A stretch of DNA of 35,743 nt from contig NZ_AZGO01000043.1 in NCBI RefSeq assembly GCF_001435345.1, positions 14,161 through 49,903 of the forward strand. The letters run 5' to 3'. The DNA comes from Limosilactobacillus pontis DSM 8475 (GTDB taxonomy: Bacteria > Bacillota > Bacilli > Lactobacillales > Lactobacillaceae). The notes under the pieces were generated by a model that was not told the origin of the DNA, made no database searches, and saw only the letters and a program-made list of their open reading frames with translations. This document shows positions 1 to 8,171 of the stretch, piece after piece (positions within the stretch are counted from its first letter, which is position 1; each line of letters opens with the position of its first letter). Position numbers and translations under genes: made by a program.

Positions 1-12
1 CTTTTTTGCTTT

Positions 13-1038
13 TTAAAAGTGCCCGCTGACATCCTTATCCGAAAACGAGTGCGGGTCCGGCATAAAGGAGATATCGACGTCGATGATCCCAAATTCTTTG
101 CGAAGCATCCGCTCAATCTTCTCCGACAGCTGGTAGCTCTCCAGAACGGTCATCTTGCCATTAACGATCAAGGTGGCGTCCAATGAGACAACGTTCCCGT
201 TATAGTGGGCCTTGAGTTCCACGATCTGGTGGACCTTCTTGACATTGCGGATGGCGTCATAGTACTGCTGCTCCGCCTTGGGGTCAAAGTAGTCAGCCAG
301 GTTCAAGCTAGTCTCAAAGAAGATCTTCAACCCCGAATAGAGGATGAAGAAGCCGACTACGATACTGGTGACCCCATCCAACCAGGTCAAGTGAAAGAGC
401 AGGGCCCCGGCGATGGCAACCATCGTCCCGATGCTGGTGAAGGCATCACTCAGGCTATCCTGAGCCGAGGCCAGCAGGGCGGCGTTCGACAACTGGTGCC
501 CAGTGCGGCGGTTCATGTACCAGACGACCAGCATGATTACCGAGGCAATCCCGGCCCCGACAATGGCCACTGGTTCGGGGACTACCCGCCTGGCTGGGGT
601 GAGAAGCCCACGAATTCCGTCACCGATAACGCTGAGGGCAATGGAAACCATCACTACCGCCGTAACCAGGGAGAAGACCGTTTCATAGCGCCAGCGAACA
701 AACTGAATCCGTTGGTCCCCACCCAACACCTTCTGGTACTTGCTGTCCGGAAGTTTGGCTCCCGCAATATCGTTATCGTTGATATCCCGGGCAATATGCA
801 GGCCCATCATCAGCAGAACGGTCGAGATGATCCCCGACAGGTTATTGAAGGCATCGGCCCGCAGCGTCTGGGACTGACTGATGGCGGCCAGCCAATACTC
901 CAGGATCGAGATCGCTAGGTAGGCCACTACGTTGTAAATCAGGTGACGCTGGGCGGCCCGAATCTTGGTCAGCTCGTGAGCCTGGCTCTGCTCCCACTGT
1001 TTCATTTCCCGTATGACGTGTTTCTTGAACTTACTCAA
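13..1038 (-). CDS. Cation diffusion facilitator (CDF) metal exporter
   Basis: This is a proton-coupled divalent metal exporter of the CDF/ZitB-FieF superfamily, acting in the cytoplasmic membrane. The N-terminal half has about six hydrophobic segments. The paired acidic metal-site motifs are visible: LRADAFNNLSG in the second helix and SAQDSLSDAF in the fifth. After about residue 240 comes a soluble C-terminal domain ending in VDISFMPDPHS, typical of the cytoplasmic dimerisation domain. I chose the TTG start at 1038 because GGGGAG lies 8 bases upstream. The in-frame GTG at 1044 sits too close to that site, the ATG at 1005 has only a weak site, and the further 5' extension looks non-coding. 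The metal cannot be told by eye; Zn, Fe or Mn are all possible. Family assignment is firm, start moderately so. Confidence 0.88.
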   Translation of the reverse strand: MSKFKKHVIREMKQWEQSQAHELTKIRAAQRHLIYNVVAYLAISILEYWLAAISQSQTLRADAFNNLSGIISTVLLMMGLHIARDINDNDIAGAKLPDSKYQKVLGGDQRIQFVRWRYETVFSLVTAVVMVSIALSVIGDGIRGLLTPARRVVPEPVAIVGAGIASVIMLVVWYMNRRTGHQLSNAALLASAQDSLSDAFTSIGTMVAIAGALLFHLTWLDGVTSIVVGFFILYSGLKIFFETSLNLADYFDPKAEQQYYDAIRNVKKVHQIVELKAHYNGNVVSLDATLIVNGKMTVLESYQLSEKIERMLRKEFGIIDVDISFMPDPHSFSDKDVSGHF

Positions 1039-1084
1039 ATTCACTACTCCCCAAACGAAAAGTCTGCCATCCATTCTAACACCA

Positions 1085-1150
1085 AAAAAGCCCAACTGGA
1101 CGGTACTTCCCGAAAGATCTCGGTAGACGCCGCCCGGCTGGGCTTATTTT
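1085..1150 (-). terminator. Terminator after the C69 dipeptidase gene
   Basis: Read on the minus strand, AAGCCCA and TTGGGCTT arms enclose a GC-rich loop with a secondary CCGAGATCTTTCGG hairpin, followed by a run of T. It lies 10 bases after the dipeptidase stop and overlaps the region upstream of the CDF start. Confidence 0.7.
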
Positions 1151-1159
1151 TACAGCAGG

Positions 1160-2593
1160 TTAAAGGTTATCCCCACGTTCGAACTGGAACTTGGAGTTCA
1201 ACAGGGCCTGGTGAATCAGACTGCTCATCAATTGGTGAGTGGCTGTCGTCACGTAGGCGGCGGACTCCTTGTTGGCTGTCGTCAGGTAGGCGGTCAGCTC
1301 GTCACCGTGCTTACCCGCGGCCGCCGCAGTGATCGCGTCGACGCGGCCGACCCCGTAGCTCTGGCAACCGTCACGGTAATCATTCACCTCGTTAATGAAC
1401 TCGTGGTAGCGTGGTTCCACGACCACCTCGAGGAGCTTATGCAGCCAGTAGGCACTCTTGGCCGGGTCGGCATCGTTCGTGGCAACCTGGTAGTTGGCCG
1501 GGGTATCGTTGATGTTGGTGAAGAACGGCACGTATGGACTGTAGCAGTAGAAGCCAAAGTTAATCCACTGGATGGCGGCGTATTCGGCTGGCACGTCATT
1601 GCGAATCTGGAGGATGCAAGAGCTCTGGTTCCGGTCTAAGGCGATGGAGCGGAACTTCCGCTGTTCCTCTGGGGTACCGGAGGCGAAGGTGCCCATCGGG
1701 TCGTACGGGGTACCGTTGTAGTGCGATGACAGGAACTGTTCCACGTCCTCAACCGCGATCTTCTTCTCGGCGTGCTGGATAAATGGGATGTTCTGACTAG
1801 TTGGATTCTGCTCTACAGATGGGGTGAAGAGCTTCTGTCCATACCAGGAACGCGGCGTGTTGTAGTAGGCATCGGCCTCATCCTGGGTCCCGAAGATGTT
1901 CCGGAAGTTGAAGGTGCCTGGGTTCGGGTTAAGGTGGAACTTGTCCACGAACTCGCGAATGCCGCTGGCGAACATGTAGTTGTCAGGGTCAGCGAAGTCG
2001 ATCTCCTCGATGCACATGATGTTTGGCGCAATTGCGTAGGCATCGTCCGGGATCCGCTGGGCAACCCACTGGTGACCACCGGCGGTTTCCAGGTACCAAA
2101 CCTCATCGTGGTTGCTGAAGGCAATCCCATTGGTCTCGCCGGTCCCGTACTTTTCGATCAGGTGGCCGAGGCGTTGAACCCCTTCACGGGCACTCTTGAT
2201 AAACGGCAGAACCAAGTAGAGCATCGAGTCCTCGTTGACCCCGTCCTTGACCAGTGGGTCGTGACCGAGGACACGGGCGTTGGTCATTTCGGTCTCGGTA
2301 GAGCTCATGGCCACGTTGTATTCGTTGATCCCCTGCTCGTCCCAGCGGCCCTCGTCTGGAACCCCATTGGGCGTCGCCGTGAACCGGCATCCCTGACCTT
2401 CCATATCAACAGTCAGGCCATTGTACTTAGAAACGTAGTGCTCACCGGTGTAATCCTTGGCTGGGAATACCCTGAAAGTCTTAGGATTAACCCCATCCTC
2501 GGCGTCTTCGTCCCGGGCAATGATCGTGGAACCGTCAATCGTGGCACCCTTCCCGACCAGCATGGCCGTACAACTGCTCATCTTTTTCTTCAT
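1160..2593 (-). CDS. pepD: C69-family dipeptidase
   Basis: This is an N-terminal-nucleophile dipeptidase of MEROPS family C69, the broad-specificity cytoplasmic dipeptidases of lactobacilli that finish peptide breakdown. It is 477 residues long, the usual size. The N-terminus MKKKMSSCTAMLVGKGAT carries the expected nucleophile Cys8, followed by the IDGSTIIARDEDA segment conserved in this family. Also seen are SNHDEVWYLETAGGHQWVA and DRNQSSCILQIR. There is no signal peptide, so it is cytoplasmic. The only purine-rich site (GAGAGGA) is unusually far from the ATG, about 13 bases, so translation may be modest or the start may differ slightly. It is a monocistronic gene ending in a strong terminator. 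In some family members the Cys becomes the first residue after processing; that is inferred here, not seen. Confidence 0.93.
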   Translation of the reverse strand: MKKKMSSCTAMLVGKGATIDGSTIIARDEDAEDGVNPKTFRVFPAKDYTGEHYVSKYNGLTVDMEGQGCRFTATPNGVPDEGRWDEQGINEYNVAMSSTETEMTNARVLGHDPLVKDGVNEDSMLYLVLPFIKSAREGVQRLGHLIEKYGTGETNGIAFSNHDEVWYLETAGGHQWVAQRIPDDAYAIAPNIMCIEEIDFADPDNYMFASGIREFVDKFHLNPNPGTFNFRNIFGTQDEADAYYNTPRSWYGQKLFTPSVEQNPTSQNIPFIQHAEKKIAVEDVEQFLSSHYNGTPYDPMGTFASGTPEEQRKFRSIALDRNQSSCILQIRNDVPAEYAAIQWINFGFYCYSPYVPFFTNINDTPANYQVATNDADPAKSAYWLHKLLEVVVEPRYHEFINEVNDYRDGCQSYGVGRVDAITAAAAGKHGDELTAYLTTANKESAAYVTTATHQLMSSLIHQALLNSKFQFERGDNL

Positions 2594-2752
2594 AATTCGT
2601 TTCGCGTCCTCTCTGTTTGATTGGCAGATTAACTAATTTCTTTCTAATATAATACCACTTTTATCTCATTTAGAACTAATCTGTTACCCCAGGATAACTG
2701 AACAATCTTATTTATTCAGAGCACCGGCAAGACTAAAAGCCGAACAGTCTGC

Positions 2753-2781
2753 TTGCATCCCCCGCAATTCCATGTTATGAT
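2753..2781 (+). promoter_or_regulatory. Sigma-A promoter of the purine riboswitch transcript
   Basis: TTGCAT and TATGAT are separated by exactly 17 bases. Transcription would start at about 2788, just upstream of the purine riboswitch aptamer. Confidence 0.75.
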
Positions 2782-2802
2782 AACAACACTTTCAACGAAA
2801 TC

Positions 2803-2873
2803 AATAGCCTATATAATGCCGTAATATGGACGGTAGTTCCTACCCAAAGCCGTAAACTTTGGACTATAAGCGA
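2803..2873 (+). promoter_or_regulatory. Purine riboswitch, guanine/xanthine type
   Basis: The aptamer core elements are all present in order: TATAAT, ATATGG, GTTCCTACC, CCGTAAA and GGACTAT. The C in GACTAT corresponds to the discriminator C74 of guanine-binding aptamers (adenine aptamers have T there). The P1 helix is short, TATA with TATA extended by imperfect pairs. It is followed by a terminator and then the NCS2 permease, so ligand binding should switch transcription off. The J2/3 element reads GTTCCTACC instead of the commoner GTTTCTACC. Confidence 0.92.
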
Positions 2874-2883
2874 ATTGAACGTC

Positions 2884-2926
2884 AGCTCTTTTTGCTTTTT
2901 CTTGGCAAAGAGAGCTTTTTTATTTG
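2884..2926 (+). terminator. Expression-platform terminator of the purine riboswitch
   Basis: AGCTCTTTTTGC pairs with GCAAAGAGAGCT, followed by TTTTTTATTT. It lies directly after the aptamer. Confidence 0.85.
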
Positions 2927-2971
2927 GCTGTTGATCGAATTGACCATCACTACTATTAGGAGGAATTATTC

Positions 2972-4294
2972 GTGAAACAACCAATGACGGTCACAACTCA
3001 TGCCCACCAATTCAACTTCGCGGACCAGTGGAAAAACTTCGTGCTCGGTTTCCAGCACCTGCTGGCAATGTATTCGGGGGACGTCCTCGTACCACTGCTG
3101 ATCGGACAGTACCTACACTTTTCGACCCTGCAGATGACCTACCTGGTCTCCATCGACATCTTCATGTGCGGGGTCGCCACCCTGCTCCAGCTGAAACGGA
3201 CCCCGGTAACCGGGATCGGCCTCCCCGTTGTCCTCGGCTGTGCCGTCCAGGCCGTCACCCCGCTGGAATCGATCGGTGGCAAGCTCGGTATCACCTACAT
3301 GTACGGTGCAATCATTGCGGCCGGGGTCTTCGTTTTCCTGATCGCCGGCTTCTTTGCCAAGCTCAAGCGCTTCTTCCCGCCGGTGGTCACCGGGTCTTTG
3401 ATCACCATCATCGGCTTCACCCTGGTCCCAGTCGGCTTCCAGGACCTCGGGGGCGGCTCAGCGACGGCCCACTCCTTCGGTGACCCGGCCAACCTGCTGA
3501 TTGGCTTCCTGACCATTACCATCATCCTGCTCTTCAACGCCTTTGGCCGTGGCTTCATCAAGTCGATTGCCATCCTGCTAGGGATCCTGATCGCCTCCTT
3601 TGCCGCCGGAGCAATGGGCTTCGTCTCCCTGAAGCCGGTCAGTGAGGCGGCCTGGTTCCACGCCCCACAACTCTTCTTCTTTGGGGTACCTCGTTTCAAC
3701 CTCAGTGCCATGATCACCATGATGCTGGTCTCCTTGACCACCATGATTGAGTCGACCGGGGTCTTCTTCGCCCTCAGTGACATCACCGGTCAGCAACTAA
3801 CCGGTAAGGATCTCGAGCGCGGTTACCGGGCAGAGGGGATTGCGGCCATCCTGGGCGGCCTCTTCAACACCTTCCCCTACTCAACCTTCTCTGAGAATGT
3901 CGGGGTCCTGAAGATGTCCGGGGTCAAAACCCGCCGGCCCGTTTACTACGCCGCCTTCCTCCTGCTTCTCCTCGGCCTTTTGCCGAAGGTCGGCGCCCTG
4001 GCCACCGTCATTCCGACGCCGGTCTTAGGTGGGGCAATGATCGTGATGTTCGGCATGGTCGGCGTCCAGGGAGTCCAAATCCTGCACAAGGTTGACTTCA
4101 GCAACAACGCTAACCTGCTGACGGCCTCCGTCTCGATCGGCCTGGGCCTCGGAGTCACCATGTACCCTCACATCTTCCAGTACCTACCGACCGAGTTCCA
4201 GATCATCCTCGGCAACGGGATCGTGGTTACCAGCGTGTCCGCTGTCCTGTTGAACCTACTCTTCAACCACCGCTGGGCCCAGGCAGCGAAGTAG
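2972..4294 (+). CDS. pbuX: NCS2 purine permease (xanthine permease type)
   Basis: This is a nucleobase-cation symporter of the NCS2 family, about 12 to 14 membrane segments, importing xanthine, guanine or hypoxanthine for salvage. It is 440 residues long. The family signatures are visible: FQHLLAMYSGDVLVP in the first helix, and the NVGVLKMSGVKTR signature near residue 310 after the TFSENVG turn. I chose the GTG start at 2972 because AGGAGG lies 8 bases upstream. The guanine-type riboswitch in front supports a purine substrate over uracil. An xpt phosphoribosyltransferase gene often sits in front of pbuX in this group but is absent here. The exact purine is not determined by sequence. Confidence 0.88.
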   Translation: MKQPMTVTTHAHQFNFADQWKNFVLGFQHLLAMYSGDVLVPLLIGQYLHFSTLQMTYLVSIDIFMCGVATLLQLKRTPVTGIGLPVVLGCAVQAVTPLESIGGKLGITYMYGAIIAAGVFVFLIAGFFAKLKRFFPPVVTGSLITIIGFTLVPVGFQDLGGGSATAHSFGDPANLLIGFLTITIILLFNAFGRGFIKSIAILLGILIASFAAGAMGFVSLKPVSEAAWFHAPQLFFFGVPRFNLSAMITMMLVSLTTMIESTGVFFALSDITGQQLTGKDLERGYRAEGIAAILGGLFNTFPYSTFSENVGVLKMSGVKTRRPVYYAAFLLLLLGLLPKVGALATVIPTPVLGGAMIVMFGMVGVQGVQILHKVDFSNNANLLTASVSIGLGLGVTMYPHIFQYLPTEFQIILGNGIVVTSVSAVLLNLLFNHRWAQAAK

Positions 4295-4321
4295 CGTTCT
4301 CATTTTCCTTTAATTTTATGG

Positions 4322-4350
4322 TTGACTTTCTCATTTCGACACGATATGAT
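4322..4350 (+). promoter_or_regulatory. Promoter of the T-box leader
   Basis: TTGACT and TATGAT with a 17-base spacer. The start site falls near 4357, at the foot of T-box stem I. Confidence 0.75.
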
Positions 4351-4354
4351 AATT

Positions 4355-4580
4355 GCAACAATTATCGTTCCAGTAGGCGTCCTGTTGGGTGTAAGAGAGC
4401 CGGTGGTGAGGTGCGAACCGGTCAGGCAGGCACGCGCGAATTATCACGAGGATATTAATTGTCCGGCCATAGTCAGTGCCGTTACCACCTGATACGAGTG
4501 CACACAATGTGTAATATGGGTGGTACCACGGTTTTAAATCGTCCCGTTGATGTAATAGTCAACGAGGCGATTTTTTGATT
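4355..4580 (+). promoter_or_regulatory. T-box leader controlling an NhaC-family transporter
   Basis: This is a tRNA-sensing T-box riboswitch. Visible elements are AGTA at about 4375, the stem I apex AGAGAGCCGGTGGTGAGGTG, GAA at 4438-4440 on the opposite side of the specifier loop, the T-box itself (GGGTGGTACCACGG, 4517-4530) and a terminator at 4537-4578. The TGGT bulge predicts a tRNA with A at position 73. The specifier lies in GAATTATCA (4438-4446). TTA (Leu), TAT (Tyr) or ATC (Ile) can all be read there, and I cannot settle which by eye. Tyr would match the tyrosine T-boxes reported upstream of some NhaC/YheL-type carriers; ATC followed by A fits the usual purine after the specifier. Confidence 0.93.
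4537..4578 (+). terminator. T-box terminator
   Basis: AATCGTCCCGTTGA and TCAACGAGGCGATT form the stem, followed by T6. It is mutually exclusive with the antiterminator formed by the T-box sequence. Confidence 0.88.
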
Positions 4581-4595
4581 TGAAAGGAGGATATC

Positions 4596-4640
4596 ATGCA
4601 AGCTTGCGGCGGAATTGTTCGATATCGGTGGGGTGCATAG
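4596..4640 (+). CDS. 14-residue upstream ORF between T-box and transporter
   Basis: The peptide would be MQACGGIVRYRWGA followed by TAG. A near-perfect ribosome binding site, AAAGGAGG, lies 5 bases before the ATG, better than that of the transporter 40 bases further on. It starts 18 bases after the T-run of the T-box terminator, so it is on the read-through transcript only. No recognised family. It could be a leader peptide that couples or tunes translation of the downstream gene, or the remains of a gene once controlled by this T-box. Real translation is unproven. Confidence 0.45.
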   Translation: MQACGGIVRYRWGA

Positions 4641-4679
4641 GTTTGTCACTAAGTACCCACAGCAAAGGAGAATTTATTT

Positions 4680-6059
4680 ATGAAAAAAGTCAGTTTCGGT
4701 GAGTCCATCACCATCTTAGTCATTATGTTAATCATCCTGGGGACGGCGGTCATCCACTTTGGCCTCTCCCCACAAATTCCGGTCCTGTTTACCATCGCCC
4801 TGCTGGTCTTCTGGGCCAAGCTGCGCGGTGCTTCCTGGGATGACATCCACAAGGGCATCCAGGATGGGATCGGCACGGCAATCATCCCGATCTTCATCTT
4901 TATCCTGATCGGATCCCTGATTGCCGTTTGGATCCAGGCGGGGATCATCCCCTCCATCATGGTCGCCGGCTTCAAGCTGATCAGCGCCCGTTTCTTCGTC
5001 CCGTCAACCTTCGTCGTCTGCTCCCTGGTTGGGCTGTCGATTGGAAGTGGCTTCACCACTATCTCAACGATCGGGATCGCCCTCTTCGGGATGGGAATGG
5101 CGATGAACGTCAATCCGGCCCTGGTTGCGGGTGCCATCATCTCCGGGGCGGTCTTCGGGGATAAGATGTCCCCCCTATCCGATTCCACCAACCTAGCATC
5201 GGCCATTGCCGGTAGCGACCTCTTCGCCCACATCAAAAACATGATGTGGTCCACCATCCCCTCGTTTGTCGTCTCCTTCATCCTCTTCTGGATTCTGGGC
5301 AATAGCAACGGTCAGATGAGTGCCGCCAAGATCAACCATACCATCACCATCCTGCAGACCCACTTCACAGTCAGCTGGTGGGCCCTGCTACCGATCATCC
5401 TGACGTTCGTCTGCGCATGGCGTCACGTTCCGGCCATCCCAACCCTCTTCATCAACATCCTGGTGACCGTGGGGATGATCTTTGTCCAGAAGCCAGGTGA
5501 GTCGTTGAAGTCACTGACCAACCTGATTTCTGAGGGCTTTGTCGCCCACACCAGTGACGGTGCCGTCAACGCCCTCCTCTCCCGGGGTGGGATCACCAGT
5601 ATGATGGGAACCGTCTCCCTGATCATCGTCACCCTCTCACTCGGGGGGATCCTGATGCAGTTCCACGTCGTTCAATCCGCCATGGAGCCCCTAGTCAAGC
5701 GTCTCCGCAAGCCGGGGCCGCTGGTCACCACGACCATCCTGTCCGGGATCGGGATCAACCTCTTCGTTGGGGAGCAGTACCTCTCCGTCATCCTACCCGG
5801 TAAGGCCTTCAAGCCCGCCTTCCAGCGGATGGGCCTTGCCCCACTGGCCCTCAGTCGGGTCCTCGAGGACGGGGGTAGTGTCATCAACTACCTGATCCCA
5901 TGGGGTGTGGCCGGCTCCTTCGCCGCTGCCACCCTGGGTGTCCCCGTTCTCCACTTCCTACCGTTCGTCTTCTTCAGCCTCCTCAGCCCGGTCTTCTCAA
6001 TTCTTAGTGGGTTCACTGGGGTTGGTCTGAAATGGGCTAAACAACCACAACAAAATTAA
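4680..6059 (+). CDS. NhaC-family transporter, probable amino-acid carrier
   Basis: This is a polytopic membrane protein of the NhaC Na+/H+ antiporter family, 459 residues with about 11 to 12 hydrophobic segments. It carries the family's GDKMSPLSDSTNLAS motif near residues 160-175 and the SIGSGFTTISTIG stretch before it. The ATG is preceded by AAAGGAGA at 9 bases. Family members include Na+/H+, malate/lactate and putative amino-acid exchangers. Control by a T-box argues that the substrate is an amino acid or a product of one, because T-boxes respond to uncharged tRNA; that is inference from context. A bidirectional terminator follows directly. The neighbouring aminotransferase is convergent and not co-transcribed. 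Confidence 0.88.
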   Translation: MKKVSFGESITILVIMLIILGTAVIHFGLSPQIPVLFTIALLVFWAKLRGASWDDIHKGIQDGIGTAIIPIFIFILIGSLIAVWIQAGIIPSIMVAGFKLISARFFVPSTFVVCSLVGLSIGSGFTTISTIGIALFGMGMAMNVNPALVAGAIISGAVFGDKMSPLSDSTNLASAIAGSDLFAHIKNMMWSTIPSFVVSFILFWILGNSNGQMSAAKINHTITILQTHFTVSWWALLPIILTFVCAWRHVPAIPTLFINILVTVGMIFVQKPGESLKSLTNLISEGFVAHTSDGAVNALLSRGGITSMMGTVSLIIVTLSLGGILMQFHVVQSAMEPLVKRLRKPGPLVTTTILSGIGINLFVGEQYLSVILPGKAFKPAFQRMGLAPLALSRVLEDGGSVINYLIPWGVAGSFAAATLGVPVLHFLPFVFFSLLSPVFSILSGFTGVGLKWAKQPQQN

Positions 6060-6064
6060 GTAAT

Positions 6065-6095
6065 AAAAAAGGATCGCCGCGCGATCCTTTTTTAT
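6065..6095. terminator. Bidirectional terminator between convergent genes
   Basis: A6 GGATCGC and GCGATCC T6 form a near-perfect palindrome. It can stop both the NhaC-family gene and the convergent aminotransferase gene. Confidence 0.9.
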
Positions 6096-6097
6096 TA

Positions 6098-7219
6098 CTA
6101 GTCGTATTGGTGCATGTACTTGGAAAGCCGCTTAAGCCCCTCCCGCAGTGTCACCTCGGGAGCGCAGTAGCCCAGACGGACGTGCTCCGGCGTGTCAAAG
6201 GCGTCCCCGGGAACCAACAGGACTCCCGTATCCTTCAGCAGGTTTTCACAGAAGGTGTGGATATCCACCGGCACGTCCAGCTTCGGGAAGGAGGTCGAGA
6301 CGGCCCGGGGCATCACGACGCTGGCCCGGTCTTCGTGGTCGATCCAGTCCTTGTAAATGGCCAGGTTGCCGAGGACCAGCTGCCGGTTACGGGCCAAAAC
6401 CTGGTCCCGGTGCCGGAGGACGTAGGTGGCCAGCTGATCGTTGAAGACCCCACCACAGATCATCGTGTAGTCCCGGAACTTACGGAAGACGTCCGCCAAT
6501 TCGGCGTTCGTTGCCGTCCAACCGATTCGGACCCCGGGCACGGAGTAGGTCTTCGACAGGGAGTTGGTTGAGATCCCCTTGTCATAGAGGTCAACGATCG
6601 GGGTGAAGTCCGCCGGGTGGTCCAATGGTAGGTAGACCTCATCCACCAACACGTAGGCACCGACAGCCCTGGCGATCTCCACCACCTGTTCCAGGAAGTC
6701 CCGGTCCAGGATGGTCCCGGTCGGGTTATTAGCGTTGTTCAGACAGATCATCTTAGTGTCGGGCCGGATCAGCTTCTTCAGCTCGTTGAGGTCGGGATAC
6801 CAGTTGTCCTCCTCGTGGATGTGCCAGTAGTCGACGGCGGCGCCCAGCGACTTTGGAATGTCGTATAGCTGCTGGTAGGACGGGTACTCGGCAATCACAT
6901 GGTCACCGCGGTTGATTAGGGCGTAGAGGGCCAGAATGTTGGCGCCGGTGGCCCCGTTCGTCTGGAGGATGTTCTCCGGATCAACATGCTGGTAGAGCTT
7001 GGCGACCTCCTGCTTGAATTCCGGTGACCCCTCGATCCAGCCGTAGTTCATCTTCTGCTTATCCAACATCGCGTAGAACTCCTGACCGTTATTACCGTCC
7101 AGGTTGAGCAGGTCGTGCATACTCAGGGATGCGATCGTGCTCTGGGAAATGTCGTAAGTGGCGCTCTTCTCCCACTTGTTTAGCCAGGATTCCACGCCAA
7201 ATGGCGCAATTTTAACCAT
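6098..7219 (-). CDS. Class I/II PLP-dependent aminotransferase
   Basis: This is a fold-type I aminotransferase of 373 residues, cytoplasmic. Visible features are the NNANNPTG motif near residue 165, the cofactor aspartate in VDEVY, the PLP-lysine motif SLSKTYSVPGVRIGW near residue 225, and a C-terminal RLGYC arginine segment that would bind the substrate carboxylate. The ATG at 7219 has AGGAGG 7 bases upstream; the TTG two codons earlier is less likely. The substrate is not readable from sequence, and relatives are variously called aspartate, aromatic or capreomycidine-synthase-like aminotransferases. It appears to be transcribed alone and shares a terminator with the NhaC-family gene. Confidence 0.88.
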   Translation of the reverse strand: MVKIAPFGVESWLNKWEKSATYDISQSTIASLSMHDLLNLDGNNGQEFYAMLDKQKMNYGWIEGSPEFKQEVAKLYQHVDPENILQTNGATGANILALYALINRGDHVIAEYPSYQQLYDIPKSLGAAVDYWHIHEEDNWYPDLNELKKLIRPDTKMICLNNANNPTGTILDRDFLEQVVEIARAVGAYVLVDEVYLPLDHPADFTPIVDLYDKGISTNSLSKTYSVPGVRIGWTATNAELADVFRKFRDYTMICGGVFNDQLATYVLRHRDQVLARNRQLVLGNLAIYKDWIDHEDRASVVMPRAVSTSFPKLDVPVDIHTFCENLLKDTGVLLVPGDAFDTPEHVRLGYCAPEVTLREGLKRLSKYMHQYD

Positions 7220-7345
7220 AATCAAACCTCCTAGTTAATCAAAATCGTGCCGCCGCGAATTAGTCAAGTCGGTTTAGTTTCCACGTTTACTTGCCCAGTT
7301 TCAAAAACTAGCGGCCGTTTAGTCAGCCACCAGCACTTATCAATT

Positions 7346-8002
7346 TTACTTGTCGTATTCAACGATCTTAAAGCGATCGTCCGTTAAGGTGACCGTCGTC
7401 AAGCTCCCGTTCTTGGGCCGTACGGTGACGTCATACTTGCCACCGCCGAAGCGTTCGACCAGACTTAGCAGGGTGTTACCATGGCTGACCCAGAGGACAT
7501 TAGCACCGTCGGGGAGGTCAGCATGGCGAACCAGTTCGATTCCCTTATCCATCCGCGCCCAATACTCGTCGTTGTTCTCAGCATCGTGGAACGGGTCGGC
7601 GTCCTTCAGCCAATCCTTAGCCTGGCCGATCGAATGCTCGGTGACAATGTCATGGAAGTTTTTAAGGCCGTGGGGGGCTCCAGCGTTGTACCAGGCCAGG
7701 TCCATGTTGGTACCCTCGTAGGAACCGTAGAACTCCTCTCTGAAGTACGGCGAAGTTACTGGGTGCTTCACCGAGTCAGCCTGGTTGAGGTCCAGGATCG
7801 TCTGGATGGTTTCCACCGCCCGGGTGGTGTCACTGCAGAAGGCCGCAGCGAAGTGAATATTTTTGAGCCGTTCCCCGGCATCACGGGCGTTCTGTTTACC
7901 CTTTTCGGTCAGCGGGGAGTTGCTCCAGCCCTGGAGCTTATTGTAAATATTAAAGTAGGTTTGTCCGTGACGGACCAGGTACAGATTAAGTTTTGTCATC
8001 AT
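7346..8002 (-). CDS. Histidine phosphatase (phosphoglycerate mutase-like)
   Basis: This is a branch 1 histidine phosphatase superfamily enzyme of 218 residues. The catalytic motif LVRHGQTYFN at the N-terminus supplies the phosphorylated His and Arg, SDTTRAVET the second Arg, the acidic EEFYGSYEG segment the proton donor region, and VSHGNTL the second His. I chose the ATG at 8002 because AGGAGG lies 6 bases upstream; an ATG at 7999 directly follows and further upstream ATGs overlap that site. Substrate unknown; lactobacilli carry several such proteins acting on sugar phosphates or other phosphomonoesters. Confidence 0.9.
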   Translation of the reverse strand: MMTKLNLYLVRHGQTYFNIYNKLQGWSNSPLTEKGKQNARDAGERLKNIHFAAAFCSDTTRAVETIQTILDLNQADSVKHPVTSPYFREEFYGSYEGTNMDLAWYNAGAPHGLKNFHDIVTEHSIGQAKDWLKDADPFHDAENNDEYWARMDKGIELVRHADLPDGANVLWVSHGNTLLSLVERFGGGKYDVTVRPKNGSLTTVTLTDDRFKIVEYDK

Positions 8003-8171
8003 GGTCATCCTCCTAATTACCATTTTCTTCATTGTACCGCTTCCAATGAGCTACTTGTAGGAATTTTGGCCTTAATTATTTCTTAAGGACATTTAGGGAG
8101 ACTTTAACCTTTGGGCCATAATTTCTTCATACCCATCCCCTAGACTGGCATTATAGAAGGAAGGAATTAAC

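Noticed and set aside
205-918. 237-codon plus-strand frame opposite the CDF gene
   Set aside because: The translation is an antisense shadow with no family features; the minus-strand CDF protein is clear.
1772-2620. 282-codon plus-strand frame opposite the C69 dipeptidase gene
   Set aside because: Shadow of a well-supported gene; no ribosome binding site and no motif.
2775-2984. 69-codon minus-strand frame upstream of the purine permease
   Set aside because: It lies over the riboswitch aptamer and terminator, which explain the sequence.
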